Below, one piece after another: positions 41,242-54,005 of a stretch of 64,000 nt of DNA. The notes under the pieces are model-generated. The model made no database searches and was not told where the DNA came from. It saw nothing but the letters and a program-made list of their open reading frames with translations. Numbering within the stretch: the first letter of the stretch is position 1; every line of letters begins with the position of its first letter. The stretch is from Salmonella enterica subsp. arizonae (lineage in GTDB: Bacteria > Pseudomonadota > Gammaproteobacteria > Enterobacterales > Enterobacteriaceae), in the NCBI RefSeq assembly GCF_008692845.1, contig NZ_VXJW01000003.1:186001-250000 (forward strand), in the 5' to 3' direction. The translations under genes were made by a program, and so were the position numbers.

Positions 41242-43242
41242 ATGTCCCGTAAAGACCTTGCCAATGCGATTCGTGCGCTGAGCATGGATGCCGTTCAAAA
41301 AGCCAATTCCGGGCACCCCGGCGCGCCGATGGGGATGGCGGATATCGCTGAAGTGTTATGGAACGATTTTCTTAAACATAACCCCACCGATCCGGCCTGG
41401 TATGACCGTGACCGTTTTATCCTTTCCAACGGTCACGCCTCCATGCTGCTTTATAGCCTGCTGCATTTAACCGGTTATGACCTGCCGCTGGAGGAACTGA
41501 AAAACTTCCGTCAGTTGCATTCTAAAACGCCAGGCCACCCGGAGATTGGCTATACGCCCGGCGTAGAAACCACCACCGGGCCGCTGGGGCAGGGGTTGGC
41601 GAATGCCGTCGGGCTGGCGATCGCCGAGCGCACACTGGGCGCGCAGTTCAACCAGCCGGACCATGAGATTGTCGATCACTACACTTATGTATTTATGGGC
41701 GACGGCTGCCTGATGGAGGGGATCTCGCATGAGGTATGTTCGCTGGCAGGTACGCTGGGACTGGGCAAACTGATCGGCTTTTACGATCACAATGGCATCT
41801 CCATTGATGGCGAAACCGAAGGCTGGTTTACCGACGATACCGCCAAACGCTTTGAAGCCTACCACTGGCATGTCGTGCATGACATTGACGGGCACGATCC
41901 GGAAGCGGTGAAAAAAGCCATTCTCGAAGCCCGGAGCGTAAAAGATAAACCTTCGCTAATTATCTGTCGGACGGTGATAGGTTTTGGTTCGCCGAATAAA
42001 GCCGGGAAGGAGGAGTCGCACGGTGCGGCGCTGGGCGAAGAAGAGGTGGCGCTGACCCGCCAGAAGCTAGGGTGGCATCATCCGGCATTCGAGATCCCAA
42101 AAGAGATTTACCGCGCGTGGGATGGCCGTGAAAAAGGCGAGAAAGCGCAGCAGCGGTGGCAGGAAAAGTTTGCTGCTTATGAGAAGGCTTATCCTGAGCT
42201 GGCCGCGGAGTTTACCCGCCGGATGAGCGGCGGACTGCCGGAGGCATGGGAATCCGCCACGCAAAAATTTATTAACGACTTGCAGGCTAATCCGGCCAAA
42301 ATTGCCACCCGTAAAGCATCGCAAAATACGCTCAATGCCTATGGTCCCCTGTTGCCGGAACTGTTGGGCGGATCGGCGGATCTGGCGCCGAGCAACCTGA
42401 CTATCTGGAAAGGTTCGACCTCGCTGAAAGAGGATCCGGCAGGCAATTACATCCACTATGGCGTGCGCGAATTCGGCATGACCGCCATTGCCAACGGCAT
42501 CGCCCACCACGGCGGCTTTGTACCGTATACCGCCACGTTTCTGATGTTTGTCGAATATGCGCGTAACGCGGCGCGTATGGCGGCATTAATGAAAGCCCGG
42601 CAGATTATGGTCTATACCCATGATTCCATCGGTTTGGGCGAAGATGGCCCGACGCACCAGGCGGTGGAGCAACTGGCGAGTCTGCGCTTAACGCCAAATT
42701 TCAGCACCTGGCGTCCCTGCGATCAGGTTGAGGCGGCGGTGGGCTGGAAGCTGGCTATCGAACGTCAGCACGGGCCGACGGCGCTGATTCTCTCCCGGCA
42801 GAATCTGGCGCAGGTGGAACGCACGCCGGAACAGGTAAAAGCGATTGCCCGCGGCGGTTATATTCTGAAAGACAGCGGCGGCAAGCCGGATATCATTCTA
42901 ATCGCCACCGGATCGGAGATGGAAATTACCCTCCAGGCGGCGGAAAAATTAACCGGCGAGGGCCATAACGTTCGCGTGGTGTCGTTGCCTTCAACGGATA
43001 TTTTCGATGCGCAGGAGGAGGCATATCGCGAATCGGTGCTACCATCGCATGTGACCGCCCGCGTCGCGGTGGAAGCGGGTATAGCCGACTACTGGTATAA
43101 ATATGTTGGCTTAAAAGGCGCAATTATTGGCATGACGGGATATGGCGAATCCGCCCCGGCTGACAAACTGTTCCCGTACTTTGGCTTTACCGTGGAAAAT
43201 ATTGTAGAAAAAGCTCGCCGGGTGCTGAGCATGAAAGGCTAA
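41242..43242 (+). CDS. tktB: Transketolase B
   Basis: A 666-residue thiamine diphosphate enzyme, the minor transketolase isoenzyme. Motifs include GHPGAPMG near residue 25, the ThDP/metal motif MGDGCLMEG with downstream N, and the catalytic glutamate region in [11 protein letters not shown]. It transfers two-carbon units between sugar phosphates together with TalA. The ribosome site GGAG precedes the ATG by 7 bp. Confidence 0.97.
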   Translation: MSRKDLANAIRALSMDAVQKANSGHPGAPMGMADIAEVLWNDFLKHNPTDPAWYDRDRFILSNGHASMLLYSLLHLTGYDLPLEELKNFRQLHSKTPGHPEIGYTPGVETTTGPLGQGLANAVGLAIAERTLGAQFNQPDHEIVDHYTYVFMGDGCLMEGISHEVCSLAGTLGLGKLIGFYDHNGISIDGETEGWFTDDTAKRFEAYHWHVVHDIDGHDPEAVKKAILEARSVKDKPSLIICRTVIGFGSPNKAGKEESHGAALGEEEVALTRQKLGWHHPAFEIPKEIYRAWDGREKGEKAQQRWQEKFAAYEKAYPELAAEFTRRMSGGLPEAWESATQKFINDLQANPAKIATRKASQNTLNAYGPLLPELLGGSADLAPSNLTIWKGSTSLKEDPAGNYIHYGVREFGMTAIANGIAHHGGFVPYTATFLMFVEYARNAARMAALMKARQIMVYTHDSIGLGEDGPTHQAVEQLASLRLTPNFSTWRPCDQVEAAVGWKLAIERQHGPTALILSRQNLAQVERTPEQVKAIARGGYILKDSGGKPDIILIATGSEMEITLQAAEKLTGEGHNVRVVSLPSTDIFDAQEEAYRESVLPSHVTARVAVEAGIADYWYKYVGLKGAIIGMTGYGESAPADKLFPYFGFTVENIVEKARRVLSMKG

Positions 43243-43304
43243 GAACGAACGTTAGAAAGCAGGCTTTGCGCAGTCTGCAGACCTGTTCTGTAGGCTGTGC
43301 AAAA

Positions 43305-43535
43305 TTACCTCGCAGACTCAGGCGCATCAGATTGCCCGATGACGGCCTCGTCAATAGATTTATGGCACATCAGGCAAAAGGCCTTTTTTTTATGCGCCTG
43401 CAAAGTGGAATCCCACGCCTTTGAGCCCCCTTTTTTATTAACTTTTTCTCTTATCGCCGCCAGCCGATCTATTTCATAATAAGCGCTCAGGCAGCCACAA
43501 TGGGGGCATAATACGGGGCCATTATTTATTTTCAT
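43305..43535 (-). CDS. Small zinc-ribbon-like hypothetical protein
   Basis: A 76-residue protein with two cysteine pairs, CPHCGC near residue 10 and CLMCHKS near residue 54, separated by a basic stretch rich in lysine. The arrangement suggests a zinc ribbon. The start at ATG 43535 is supported by AGGA seven bases upstream; the frame is also open for 20 codons further up. It is convergent with tktB and downstream of ypfG on the same strand. I do not recognise the family. It could be a small DNA- or ribosome-associated protein, but no function can be assigned. Confidence 0.55.
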   Translation of the reverse strand: MKINNGPVLCPHCGCLSAYYEIDRLAAIREKVNKKGGSKAWDSTLQAHKKKAFCLMCHKSIDEAVIGQSDAPESAR

Positions 43536-43663
43536 ACTATTTCCTGCTGTGGTGAGGCTCTCGGGTAAAGTAACAATCTTACCGTAACGTAGCAATCTCT
43601 ATACCATAAATGCGACCTCAACAGGTGTATCCCCCTTCTGAGAATGGCGATAACAACCGTGAT

Positions 43664-44707
43664 TCAACGCGTGATCCACAGCGTGGGCCAGGCATCCGGT
43701 CCGTGCCAGTTATCACAGCTCGGTTCTTCGGCATAACGCACCAGACGAAAACGATCGCCATCATAACGCCAGCGCGTCTGAATACCGCAGTCCGTTAATC
43801 CCCGTCCTTTCGCCAGCGTCACCAGCTCATGCGTTTTCTCATCAAAGAAGGCATTCATCAGCTCCATATCTTTACTTTCGACACCGCGATTAAACGGCAG
43901 CCGCAAACGTACGGCGCGCGAGACGAGCGTTTTTTTCCGCGAAACTATCCAGGCGAGATCGATAGTGTTATAGGCTCCAGCTTCGCAGTTAACAATCAAT
44001 AACGCTTTATTATCCGTCAGCGCGCTGACCTGCACCTCGCGACGTAGCGGATCGAGCGAACAACGAATGCCGTTTACCCGCCATGCCGCATAGTCCAGCA
44101 GATCGTTGCGCTCTTCCTCGCTCAACGGCACGGGCGTTGGATTAATGATGGCGATCCCCTTTAATGCCGGCGCCGGGGGCACGCTGAGCGGCGGCTCGTT
44201 TCCTTTTTCGACCCAGGCGGTTTCGCTGCCTACACGTTTTTGTTGCGCGTCGATAAACAGTAATGCCGCTTTTAATCCCGCCAGCGAAAGCGTCTGAACG
44301 CCGTTTTTTAAGGTGATGGCCTGCGCATCCTGAATCGTCTGTAAAAATGCGGTGATGGTGGCAGGATCGCCGGTCATGAGATGCCAGGGCGACAAGCACC
44401 AGTGTGGACTGTTGAACGAAAGCGGTTTGCCATCCAGCAATAAGCGAGGCGCAATTGCGGCTTCTTTAGCGTCGGGCGGCGCCAAACCGCCGCGATCGAT
44501 ACGCAGTACCGCATCGGTACGCGCCCCGGCGCTGCGGCTTAATGTCATCACCAGCCCATGATGTTCGCCAGTATTGCGCGCTACGCAAAAATTTTGGTTA
44601 TTGCAGGTGACCTGCCAGTCGAAAAAAGTCCGTTGCGCTGGCGCAGCCCACAGTAGCTGGACCGGCAACAGGCAAAACAGACAAAAAAGAATAACGCGGT
44701 AGCGCAT
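43664..44707 (-). CDS. ypfG: Exported DUF1176 protein YpfG
   Basis: A 347-residue protein with a signal peptide ending near WAAPA (about residue 22), then the DUF1176 region beginning FFDWQVTCNNQNFCVARN. Several paired cysteines (CNNQNFC, CSLDPLRR, CEAGAYNT, CGIQTRW, CDNWHG) suggest a disulfide-bonded periplasmic protein. Function is unknown. It lies downstream of nudK on the same strand with a 124-bp gap. Confidence 0.92.
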   Translation of the reverse strand: MRYRVILFCLFCLLPVQLLWAAPAQRTFFDWQVTCNNQNFCVARNTGEHHGLVMTLSRSAGARTDAVLRIDRGGLAPPDAKEAAIAPRLLLDGKPLSFNSPHWCLSPWHLMTGDPATITAFLQTIQDAQAITLKNGVQTLSLAGLKAALLFIDAQQKRVGSETAWVEKGNEPPLSVPPAPALKGIAIINPTPVPLSEEERNDLLDYAAWRVNGIRCSLDPLRREVQVSALTDNKALLIVNCEAGAYNTIDLAWIVSRKKTLVSRAVRLRLPFNRGVESKDMELMNAFFDEKTHELVTLAKGRGLTDCGIQTRWRYDGDRFRLVRYAEEPSCDNWHGPDAWPTLWITR

Positions 44708-44831
44708 GAACGGAACAACCCCAGATTCAGAACAACACAGCTAAGGCGGTATCTTCCTTGCGCACCTCAGGGTTCTCAATCAGATTTATCGGATTGGTCT
44801 TTTTTGTGTAAAGAAATATATTTCTTTTTTT

Positions 44832-45407
44832 TCAACCCATTAGATGAGACATATGTAAATAGTTAAGCAATAACACCGTCTTACCGTCCCGAATCTCTCC
44901 CGAGCGCGCCATTTCCAGCGCCCGGGAAAACGGCAGTTCAAGCACTTCGATATCTTCGTCCTCCACACCGCCCCCCGTGCTGGCGCGCTCGCTATCGCGA
45001 TATTCGGCAATAAAGAAATGAATCAACTCCGTGACGCCGCCTGGCGACATATAAAGCTCAAATATCTTGCGTACCTCACCGACATCATACCCTGTCTCTT
45101 CAATGGCCTCTTTACGGATACAGACCTCCGGCTCGTCGTTATCGAGCAAGCCAGCGCAGGTTTCAATTAACATGCCGTCTTCATTACCATTTACCCATGT
45201 CGCCACGCGAAACTGGCGAACCAGAACCACGGTTTTTTTGGTTGAGTTGTAAAGCAGAATGGTCGCGCCATTCCCGCGATCGTAAACCTCACGCTTATGG
45301 CGGATGACCTCGCCATTGCGACGGGTCAGGTCATAGGTAATGTTGCGCAGCGTGAAATAATTATCAGAAAGAATTTTATCCTTAATAAGCGTAATGTTTT
45401 GCGACAT
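44832..45407 (-). CDS. nudK: Nudix hydrolase NudK (GDP-mannose pyrophosphatase)
   Basis: A 191-residue Nudix enzyme that hydrolyses GDP-mannose to GMP and mannose 1-phosphate. The Nudix box runs from about 86 to 107 (starting [10 protein letters not shown], ending KEAIEETGY). I set the start at ATG 45407, [11 protein letters not shown], as in the family; nine more codons are open upstream but have no support. Confidence 0.95.
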   Translation of the reverse strand: MSQNITLIKDKILSDNYFTLRNITYDLTRRNGEVIRHKREVYDRGNGATILLYNSTKKTVVLVRQFRVATWVNGNEDGMLIETCAGLLDNDEPEVCIRKEAIEETGYDVGEVRKIFELYMSPGGVTELIHFFIAEYRDSERASTGGGVEDEDIEVLELPFSRALEMARSGEIRDGKTVLLLNYLHMSHLMG

Positions 45408-45472
45408 ACTGGCTCCAGGGTGTAAAAGGAACATTAATATTACGCTGTGAAGCTGGTTTTGTCTGCTGAAGA

Positions 45473-45915
45473 GACAGCCTACTCAATGCCGGATTTCCTT
45501 CCGAGCCACAATATCTCGATAAAAACGTAGCCGATAAATTATTCTCACAGAATAAAAGCACTACTGTAGAAATGATTAAAAAGACCCCACTGGAATATCA
45601 ACCTGGATCGAAGCATATCTACAGCGACGTAGATTATATGATTCTTGGTTTTATCATTGAATCGGTAACAGCAATGCCGCAATGACCCCAACGTTCGGGG
45701 TGTTAGCCAGTCCGGAAACGTATGGACATACCGGGTGGACCGGAACACTGACCTCTATCGATCCGGTTAATCATATGGCAATTGTGATTTTAGGTAACAG
45801 GCCGCACTCACCAGTAGCAGATCCTAAAGTGAATCCGAATGTTTTTGTGAGTGGGTTATTACCTGCGGCTACGTACGGCTGGATTGTTGATCAGATATAT
45901 GGGGCGTTGAAATAA
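45473..45915 (+). pseudogene. Decayed, internally deleted yfeW-like gene fragment
   Basis: Two pieces of a YfeW/PBP4B-type serine hydrolase are fused. The first (about 45473-45670) reads GFPSEPQYLDKNVADK through PGSKHIYSDVDYMILG, matching YfeW residues around 155-220. The second (about 45667-45915) reads NAAMTPTFGVLASPETYGHT to the natural C-terminus YGWIVDQIYGALK. About 135 residues between them and the whole N-terminal 150 residues, including the SxxK nucleophile, are missing, and the two parts are out of frame. It therefore cannot be active. It is clearly diverged from the intact yfeW at 13.4 kb, so it is not a recent copy of it. Confidence 0.88.
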
Positions 45916-46253
45916 AAATTCAGAAGGGACTTTGATAGAGTCCTTTCTTTCAATTTACACTATATTTTCAATAAAAATCAAACCAGATATTAGGATAATC
46001 AATACTAACCAAACGATAGCCTACTTTAAAGCCTGTAACCAGGTAAGCTGCGGATAAACTTATACCTTCAATGCTCATATCATGATTTGTGATACATTAT
46101 ATGAAAATATGAGACTACCCATTATAAAACCCAAGTAGGTTTAAGATCTTTTATAACACGGTCGTTTAATTACAATTAAATTATATATTCTAAATAATTC
46201 AATTTGCCGCATATGCAAGTTGAAGTATGAGGAGTATAGACAATTATTTTAAC
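45916..46253. other. AT-rich gap without genes
   Basis: About 340 bp between the yfeW-like remnant and aegA hold no credible ORF. A weak hairpin (AGGGACT/AGTCCTT near 45930-45950) follows the remnant's stop and may be its old terminator. The rest is low-complexity AT-rich sequence, probably further remnant DNA. Confidence 0.4.
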
Positions 46254-46256
46254 CGC

Positions 46257-46278
46257 TGTAGGCCTTAACCGGCCTACA
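46257..46278 (-). terminator. Hairpin after aegA
   Basis: TGTAGGCC and GGCCTACA form a perfect 8-bp stem with a 6-base loop, 8 bp past the aegA stop. The following T-run is weak, so it may be a REP-type stem rather than a strong terminator. Confidence 0.5.
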
Positions 46279-46285
46279 AATACGA

Positions 46286-48283
<1,998 letters not shown>

Positions 48284-48431
48284 TTATATGAGCATTGTTA
48301 TTAACTGACGAAGGCGGGGTCGGCAATGTTCATCTGCCCAGGAAACACAACTATCTGTCCAGAACCTGTGGCAGATCAATTTATTCATAACCAATGAAAT
48401 TGCGGTTCAGCTAAATGCGGGGAGCACTAGT

Positions 48432-50129
48432 GTGACGGTTAAACGCCCGGTCTCGGCCAGTCTGGCTAAGGCTTTTTTCTATATTGTGCTGTTGTCTATT
48501 CTGTCCACCGGCAGCGCATTACTGACGCTGACCAGCAGTTTACGGGATGCCGAAGCGATCAATATCGCCGGTTCGCTACGAATGCAGAGCTATCGGTTGG
48601 GCTACGATCTGCAAAGCCGTAGTCCGCAGATTAATGCGCATCGCCAACTTTTTCAGCACGCGCTCAACTCGCCGGTACTGCGAAATCTCAACGCCTGGTA
48701 TGTGCCGCAGGCGGTGAAAAATCGCTACGCGCGCCTGCACGCAAACTGGCTGGAGATGAACAGCCGCCTACAGGGCGGCGACATCGCATGGTATCAGACG
48801 AATATCAACAATTACGTCGATCAAATTGATCTCTTCGTTCTGGCGTTACAGCATTACGCCGAACGCAAAGTCATGCTAGTTGTCGCCATATCTCTGGCGG
48901 GCGGTATCGGCATATTTACACTGGTCTTTTTTACCCTACGACGTATTCGCCAGCAGGTGGTTCGCCCGCTTAATCAACTGGTCACCGCCAGCCAGCGTAT
49001 TGAACACGGACAGTTCGCCCCGCTGCCACTCGATACCAGCTTATCCAATGAACTGGGATTATTGGCGAAAACGTTTAGTCAGATGTCGAGCGAGCTGCAC
49101 AAACTTTACCGTTCGTTGGAAGCCTCGGTGGAAGAAAAAACGCGTGATCTGCATGAAGCGCACCGCCGCCTGGAGGTGCTATACCAGTGCTCCCAGGCGC
49201 TGAATACCAGCCAGATCGATGTCCACTGTTTTCGCCATATTTTACGAATTGTCCGTGAACATGATGCCGCCTGGTATCTGAAATTAACCGTGGGCGATAA
49301 CTGGCGGATTAGCGAAGGCACGCAACGTCCCAATCTACCAGTGCAAATGCTGCCGGTCACAATGCAGGACACGGTCTATGGCGAACTCCACTGGCAAAGT
49401 CCCAACGTTGATGCCTCCACGCCGTTGTTGAACAGCGTCTCCACGATGCTGGGTCGCGGTCTGTACTTTAATCAGGCGCAAAAACACTTCCAGCAACTTT
49501 TGTTAATGGAAGAACGCGCAACGATTGCCCGTGAGCTGCACGACTCGCTGGCGCAGGTACTTTCTTATTTACGTATTCAGTTAACGCTTTTGAAACGCGC
49601 CATTCCAGAAGATAACGCCTGTGCGCAAAGCATTATGACGGATTTTTCAAGGGCGCTGAACGACGCCTACCGTCAGCTTCGCGAACTACTCACCACGTTC
49701 CGTCTGACATTACAGCAGGCCGATTTACCCTCCGCATTGCACGAGATGCTGGAAGACTTACAGAGTCAGACGCCGGCCAAACTTACGCTGGATTGCCGTT
49801 TGCCTACGCTGGCGCTGGATGCGCAAATGCAGGTGCATTTGTTGCAAATTGTACGTGAAGCGGTCCTGAACGCGATTAAGCACGCCAACGCGACCGAAAT
49901 CGCAGTGAGTTGCGTCACCGCGCCTGACGGCGATCATACCGTTTATATTCATGATAATGGCATTGGTATCGGCGAACCGCATGAACCCGTCGGTCATTAT
50001 GGACTGAACATTATGCGCGAGCGCGCGGAGCGGCTCGGCGGCACGCTGAATTTTTCGCAACCTTCCGGCGGCGGCACGCTGGTCAGTATCAGTTTTCGCT
50101 CCTCCAGCGGGGAAGATATAGCCAGTTAA
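48432..50129 (+). CDS. narQ: Nitrate/nitrite sensor kinase NarQ
   Basis: A 565-residue inner-membrane sensor with two membrane segments (about 14-35 and 147-168), a periplasmic domain carrying the nitrate-binding P-box (INIAGSLRMQSYRLGYD, 43-59), a HAMP region, and a HisKA_3/HATPase core. The phosphorylated histidine lies in RATIARELHDSLAQ, and DNGIGIG is part of the ATP site. It phosphorylates NarL and NarP. Translation starts at GTG 48432, preceded by GGGGAG. Confidence 0.96.
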   Translation: MTVKRPVSASLAKAFFYIVLLSILSTGSALLTLTSSLRDAEAINIAGSLRMQSYRLGYDLQSRSPQINAHRQLFQHALNSPVLRNLNAWYVPQAVKNRYARLHANWLEMNSRLQGGDIAWYQTNINNYVDQIDLFVLALQHYAERKVMLVVAISLAGGIGIFTLVFFTLRRIRQQVVRPLNQLVTASQRIEHGQFAPLPLDTSLSNELGLLAKTFSQMSSELHKLYRSLEASVEEKTRDLHEAHRRLEVLYQCSQALNTSQIDVHCFRHILRIVREHDAAWYLKLTVGDNWRISEGTQRPNLPVQMLPVTMQDTVYGELHWQSPNVDASTPLLNSVSTMLGRGLYFNQAQKHFQQLLLMEERATIARELHDSLAQVLSYLRIQLTLLKRAIPEDNACAQSIMTDFSRALNDAYRQLRELLTTFRLTLQQADLPSALHEMLEDLQSQTPAKLTLDCRLPTLALDAQMQVHLLQIVREAVLNAIKHANATEIAVSCVTAPDGDHTVYIHDNGIGIGEPHEPVGHYGLNIMRERAERLGGTLNFSQPSGGGTLVSISFRSSSGEDIAS

Positions 50130-50152
50130 CATAAAGAACGGCAAAGCGCCGG

Positions 50153-50176
50153 AAGGCCAGATGTCAGGCTTTCCAG
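50153..50176. terminator. Hairpin after narQ
   Basis: GGAAGGCC and GGCTTTCC form an 8-bp stem (one G-T pair) with an 8-base loop downstream of narQ. There is no T-tract, so it may be a REP-type stem. Confidence 0.4.
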
Positions 50177-50201
50177 TGTTGGCACAAAAAGTATGCTGTA
50201 G

Positions 50202-50264
<63 letters not shown>

Positions 50265-50318
50265 AAGTGAAGCAGTTCATACCAATAACGATACGTAGAA
50301 ACACGAGGTTCCCCTTTA

Positions 50319-53300
50319 ATGGCGAATTTTTTTATCGATCGCCCCATCTTTGCCTGGGTGCTGGCTATCCTGTTGTGTCTGACAGGGGCGTTAGCCATTT
50401 TTTCTTTACCCGTTGAACAATATCCTGATCTGGCGCCCCCCAATGTACGTATTACCGCGAATTATCCGGGAGCGTCGGCGCAAACGCTGGAAAATACCGT
50501 AACCCAGGTTATTGAGCAGAATATGACGGGTCTCGATAATCTGATGTACATGTCATCACAAAGCAGTGGAACCGGACAGGCGACCATCACGCTGAGCTTT
50601 ATTGCGGGAACCGATCCTGATGAGGCGGTTCAGCAGGTGCAAAACCAGTTGCAGTCCGCGATGCGTAAACTGCCGCAGGCGGTACAGGACCAGGGCGTCA
50701 CGGTACGCAAAACGGGCGATACCAACATTTTGACCATTGCCTTCGTTTCTACCGACGGTTCTATGGACAAGCAGGATATCGCCGACTACGTCGCCAGTAA
50801 TATTCAGGACCCGCTCAGCCGCGTCAACGGCGTGGGCGATATTGACGCCTACGGTTCACAGTACTCTATGCGTATCTGGCTCGACCCGGCCAAACTGAAT
50901 AGTTTTCAGATGACCGCCAAAGACGTGACCGACGCGATTGCGTCGCAGAATGCGCAAATCGCCGTCGGGCAGCTTGGCGGTACGCCTTCGGTTGACAAGC
51001 AGGCGCTGAACGCCACCATCAATGCGCAGTCGTTGCTGCAAACGCCGCAACAATTTCGCGATATCACCCTGCGCGTTAATCAGGACGGTTCCGAGGTACA
51101 ACTGGGCGATGTCGCCACCGTGGAGATGGGTGCGGAAAAGTATGACCACCTCAGCCGTTTTAACGGCAATCCCGCTTCCGGTCTCGGCGTTAAGCTGGCC
51201 TCCGGCGCGAACGAAATGGCGACCGCGAAGCTGGTGCTGGATCGCCTCAACGAGCTGGCGCAGTACTTTCCTCACGGTCTGGAATATAAGATCGCGTATG
51301 AAACCACCTCTTTTGTCAAAGCGTCGATTATTGATGTGGTCAAAACATTGCTGGAGGCTATCGCGCTGGTTTTCCTGGTAATGTATCTGTTCCTGCAAAA
51401 CTTTCGCGCCACGCTTATTCCGACGATCGCCGTGCCGGTCGTATTGATGGGTACCTTCTCCGTCCTTTACGCGTTCGGCTACAGTATCAACACGCTGACC
51501 ATGTTCGCGATGGTGCTGGCGATTGGGTTACTGGTCGACGATGCCATCGTGGTGGTGGAAAACGTCGAACGTATCATGAGCGAAGAAGGCCTCACGCCGC
51601 GTGAAGCGACGCGCAAATCCATGGGGCAAATCCAGGGCGCGCTGGTCGGTATCGCGATGGTACTGTCTGCGGTATTCGTGCCGATGGCGTTCTTTGGCGG
51701 CACCACCGGGGCGATTTATCGTCAGTTTTCTATTACCATTGTGTCGGCGATGGTACTGTCGGTTCTGGTCGCCATGATCCTGACGCCAGCGCTCTGCGCA
51801 ACCTTGTTAAAACCGTTGCGCAAAGGCGAGCAGCACGGGCAAACCGGTTTTTTCGGCTGGTTTAACCGTACCTTCAATCGTAATGCCGAACGTTATGAGA
51901 AAAGCGTGGCGAAAATTTTGCATCGCAGCCTGCGCTGGATTCTGATTTATGTTCTGTTGCTTGGCGGCATGGTGTTCCTGTTTCTACGTCTCCCTACCTC
52001 CTTTCTGCCGCAAGAAGATCGGGGCATGTTCACCACTTCTATCCAGCTACCGAGCGGTTCTACGCAACAGCAGACATTAAAAGTCGTTGAGAAGGTTGAA
52101 AACTATTACTTCACCCATGAGAAAGACAACATTATGTCGGTCTTCTCAACGGTAGGGTCCGGCCCTGGCGGGAATGGGCAAAACGTCGCGCGCATGTTTG
52201 TCCGCTTAAAAGACTGGGATGCGCGAGATCCCACCACCGGCACCTCGTTCGCCATTATTGAACGGGCGACAAAAGCATTTAGCCAGATTAAAGAAGCTCG
52301 TATCTTCGCCAGCAGCCCGCCGGCAATTAGCGGTCTGGGCAGCTCCGCCGGGTTTGATATGGAATTGCAGGATCACGCCGGAGCAGGCCATGACGCGCTG
52401 ATGGCCGCACGAGATCAACTCATTGAGCTTGCCGGGAAAAACAGTTCCTTAACCCGCGTGCGCCACAACGGTCTGGACGACAGTCCGCAACTGCAAATTG
52501 ATATTGACCAACGGAAAGCGCAGGCGCTGGGCGTGTCGATCGATGATATCAACGATACCCTGCAAACGGCCTGGGGGTCGAGCTACGTCAACGACTTTAT
52601 GGACCGGGGCCGCGTGAAGAAGGTCTATGTCCAGGCGGCGGCAAAATATCGTATGTTGCCGGATGATATTAATCTTTGGTATGTCCGTAACAAAGACGGC
52701 GGCATGGTCCCCTTCTCCGCCTTCGCTACCTCGCGCTGGGAAACTGGATCGCCGCGTCTGGAACGCTATAACGGCTATTCGGCGGTAGAAATTGTCGGGG
52801 AGGCTGCGCCGGGCGACAGTACCGGTACGGCTATGGACACCATGGAGTCGCTGGTACATCAGCTACCAGGCGGCTTTGGTCTGGAATGGACAGCCATGTC
52901 TTATCAGGAACGACTCTCCGGCGCACAAGCGCCCGCGCTGTACGCTATTTCGCTATTAGTGGTCTTCCTGTGTCTGGCGGCGTTATATGAAAGCTGGTCG
53001 GTGCCCTTCTCGGTAATGCTGGTTGTGCCGCTCGGCGTCATTGGCGCATTGCTCGCCACCTGGATGCGTGGGCTGGAGAACGATGTTTACTTCCAGGTGG
53101 GGCTGTTAACCGTTATCGGACTCTCGGCGAAAAATGCGATTCTGATTGTGGAATTTGCCAACGAAATGAATCAGAAGGGACACTCGCTGTTAGACGCCAC
53201 GCTGCACGCCAGCCGCCAACGCCTGCGCCCGATACTGATGACTTCGCTGGCGTTTATCTTTGGAGTATTGCCGATGGCCACCAGCAACGGAGCAGGCTCG

Positions 53301-53432
53301 GGTAGCCAACATGCTGTCGGAACCGGCGTGATGGGGGGAATGATCTCAGCAACCATTCTGGCTATCTTCTTTGTACCACTGTTTTTCGTGCTGATACGTC
53401 GCCGCTTCCCGCTGAAGCCGCGTCCGGAATAA
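50319..53432 (+). CDS. acrD: RND multidrug efflux pump AcrD
   Basis: A 1037-residue RND transporter of the HAE1 family with twelve membrane segments and two large periplasmic loops. The proton-relay aspartate pair lies in [14 protein letters not shown], and the matching lysine in [14 protein letters not shown]. AcrD works with AcrA and TolC and exports aminoglycosides and other hydrophilic, amphiphilic drugs. A BaeR box lies upstream and an intrinsic terminator downstream. Confidence 0.97.
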   Translation: MANFFIDRPIFAWVLAILLCLTGALAIFSLPVEQYPDLAPPNVRITANYPGASAQTLENTVTQVIEQNMTGLDNLMYMSSQSSGTGQATITLSFIAGTDPDEAVQQVQNQLQSAMRKLPQAVQDQGVTVRKTGDTNILTIAFVSTDGSMDKQDIADYVASNIQDPLSRVNGVGDIDAYGSQYSMRIWLDPAKLNSFQMTAKDVTDAIASQNAQIAVGQLGGTPSVDKQALNATINAQSLLQTPQQFRDITLRVNQDGSEVQLGDVATVEMGAEKYDHLSRFNGNPASGLGVKLASGANEMATAKLVLDRLNELAQYFPHGLEYKIAYETTSFVKASIIDVVKTLLEAIALVFLVMYLFLQNFRATLIPTIAVPVVLMGTFSVLYAFGYSINTLTMFAMVLAIGLLVDDAIVVVENVERIMSEEGLTPREATRKSMGQIQGALVGIAMVLSAVFVPMAFFGGTTGAIYRQFSITIVSAMVLSVLVAMILTPALCATLLKPLRKGEQHGQTGFFGWFNRTFNRNAERYEKSVAKILHRSLRWILIYVLLLGGMVFLFLRLPTSFLPQEDRGMFTTSIQLPSGSTQQQTLKVVEKVENYYFTHEKDNIMSVFSTVGSGPGGNGQNVARMFVRLKDWDARDPTTGTSFAIIERATKAFSQIKEARIFASSPPAISGLGSSAGFDMELQDHAGAGHDALMAARDQLIELAGKNSSLTRVRHNGLDDSPQLQIDIDQRKAQALGVSIDDINDTLQTAWGSSYVNDFMDRGRVKKVYVQAAAKYRMLPDDINLWYVRNKDGGMVPFSAFATSRWETGSPRLERYNGYSAVEIVGEAAPGDSTGTAMDTMESLVHQLPGGFGLEWTAMSYQERLSGAQAPALYAISLLVVFLCLAALYESWSVPFSVMLVVPLGVIGALLATWMRGLENDVYFQVGLLTVIGLSAKNAILIVEFANEMNQKGHSLLDATLHASRQRLRPILMTSLAFIFGVLPMATSNGAGSGSQHAVGTGVMGGMISATILAIFFVPLFFVLIRRRFPLKPRPE

Positions 53433-53466
53433 AGTCCCGGCCAGCCTGATACGAGGTGTCGGGCAC

Positions 53467-53500
53467 AAAAAAGGCGACTTTCGTTGAGTCGCCTTTTCTT
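53467..53500. terminator. Intrinsic terminator after acrD, bidirectional
   Basis: AAAAGGCGACT and AGTCGCCTTTT form an 11-bp stem with a 7-base loop and T-rich tail, between acrD and the convergent ypfM. Confidence 0.92.
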
Positions 53501-53533
53501 ATCCCCTATGGGAGCGCGGTGCCTTCCAGTCAT

Positions 53534-53593
53534 TTATTTACGAAGCATGACTTCGATAAAATCTTTCCAGTTCCCCAGTTCACGTTCAATCAT
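53534..53593 (-). CDS. ypfM: Small protein YpfM (19 residues)
   Basis: The minus strand from ATG 53593 reads MIERELGNWKDFIEVMLRK and then TAA. This is the short protein known as YpfM in E. coli, found there at the same place after acrD. A ribosome site, AGAGAGGC, lies just upstream. It has no membrane segment and its function is unknown. Identity over the full length with conserved position is strong evidence that it is translated. Confidence 0.88.
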   Translation of the reverse strand: MIERELGNWKDFIEVMLRK

Positions 53594-54005
53594 AATAGCC
53601 TCTCTTATTATTATGGGTATTCTATGTCGTTAACGGTATAGAGAGAAGGTCATTTAACGATTGTTGCGATATCCTCCGGTTATGCTGTTTATAATATTAC
53701 TATGGCGCTGTAGCTATAAATTTTATGTGATTTACTGCAATATTTCGCAACATTAATACCGTTTCCACTACTTAACCAAATCGGGTTAAAAAACGAACTA
53801 TTTCATAAGCGCAGAATATAAGTCATTCAGCGAATCATAAACACGCTACTTCTGGAATGTTTTGGAATCATTATTCACATTCACTCAACAATGTTATATT
53901 GATTGTCGCTCAGTGCTGGGTAAATAAACATTAACACGGCCACACTTATTTCCCGCAGACGATACTATTGATTATTTATTCGAATTTCGCGTTAAAGGAT
54001 TCAAT
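53594..54005. promoter_or_regulatory. AT-rich gap with ypfM and yffB promoters
   Basis: A 412-bp divergent gap with no credible ORF, A/T-rich throughout. It must hold promoters for ypfM and the yffB-dapE genes. I see no strong operator or RNA structure. AAAGGA lies just before the yffB ATG. Confidence 0.4.

Noticed and set aside
45916-46253. Possible small RNA in the AT-rich gap
   Set aside because: Only one weak hairpin is seen, and no convincing promoter-terminator pair could be placed.
53456-53641. 61-codon plus-strand ORF after acrD
   Set aside because: It spans the acrD terminator and is antisense to ypfM, which has the better evidence.
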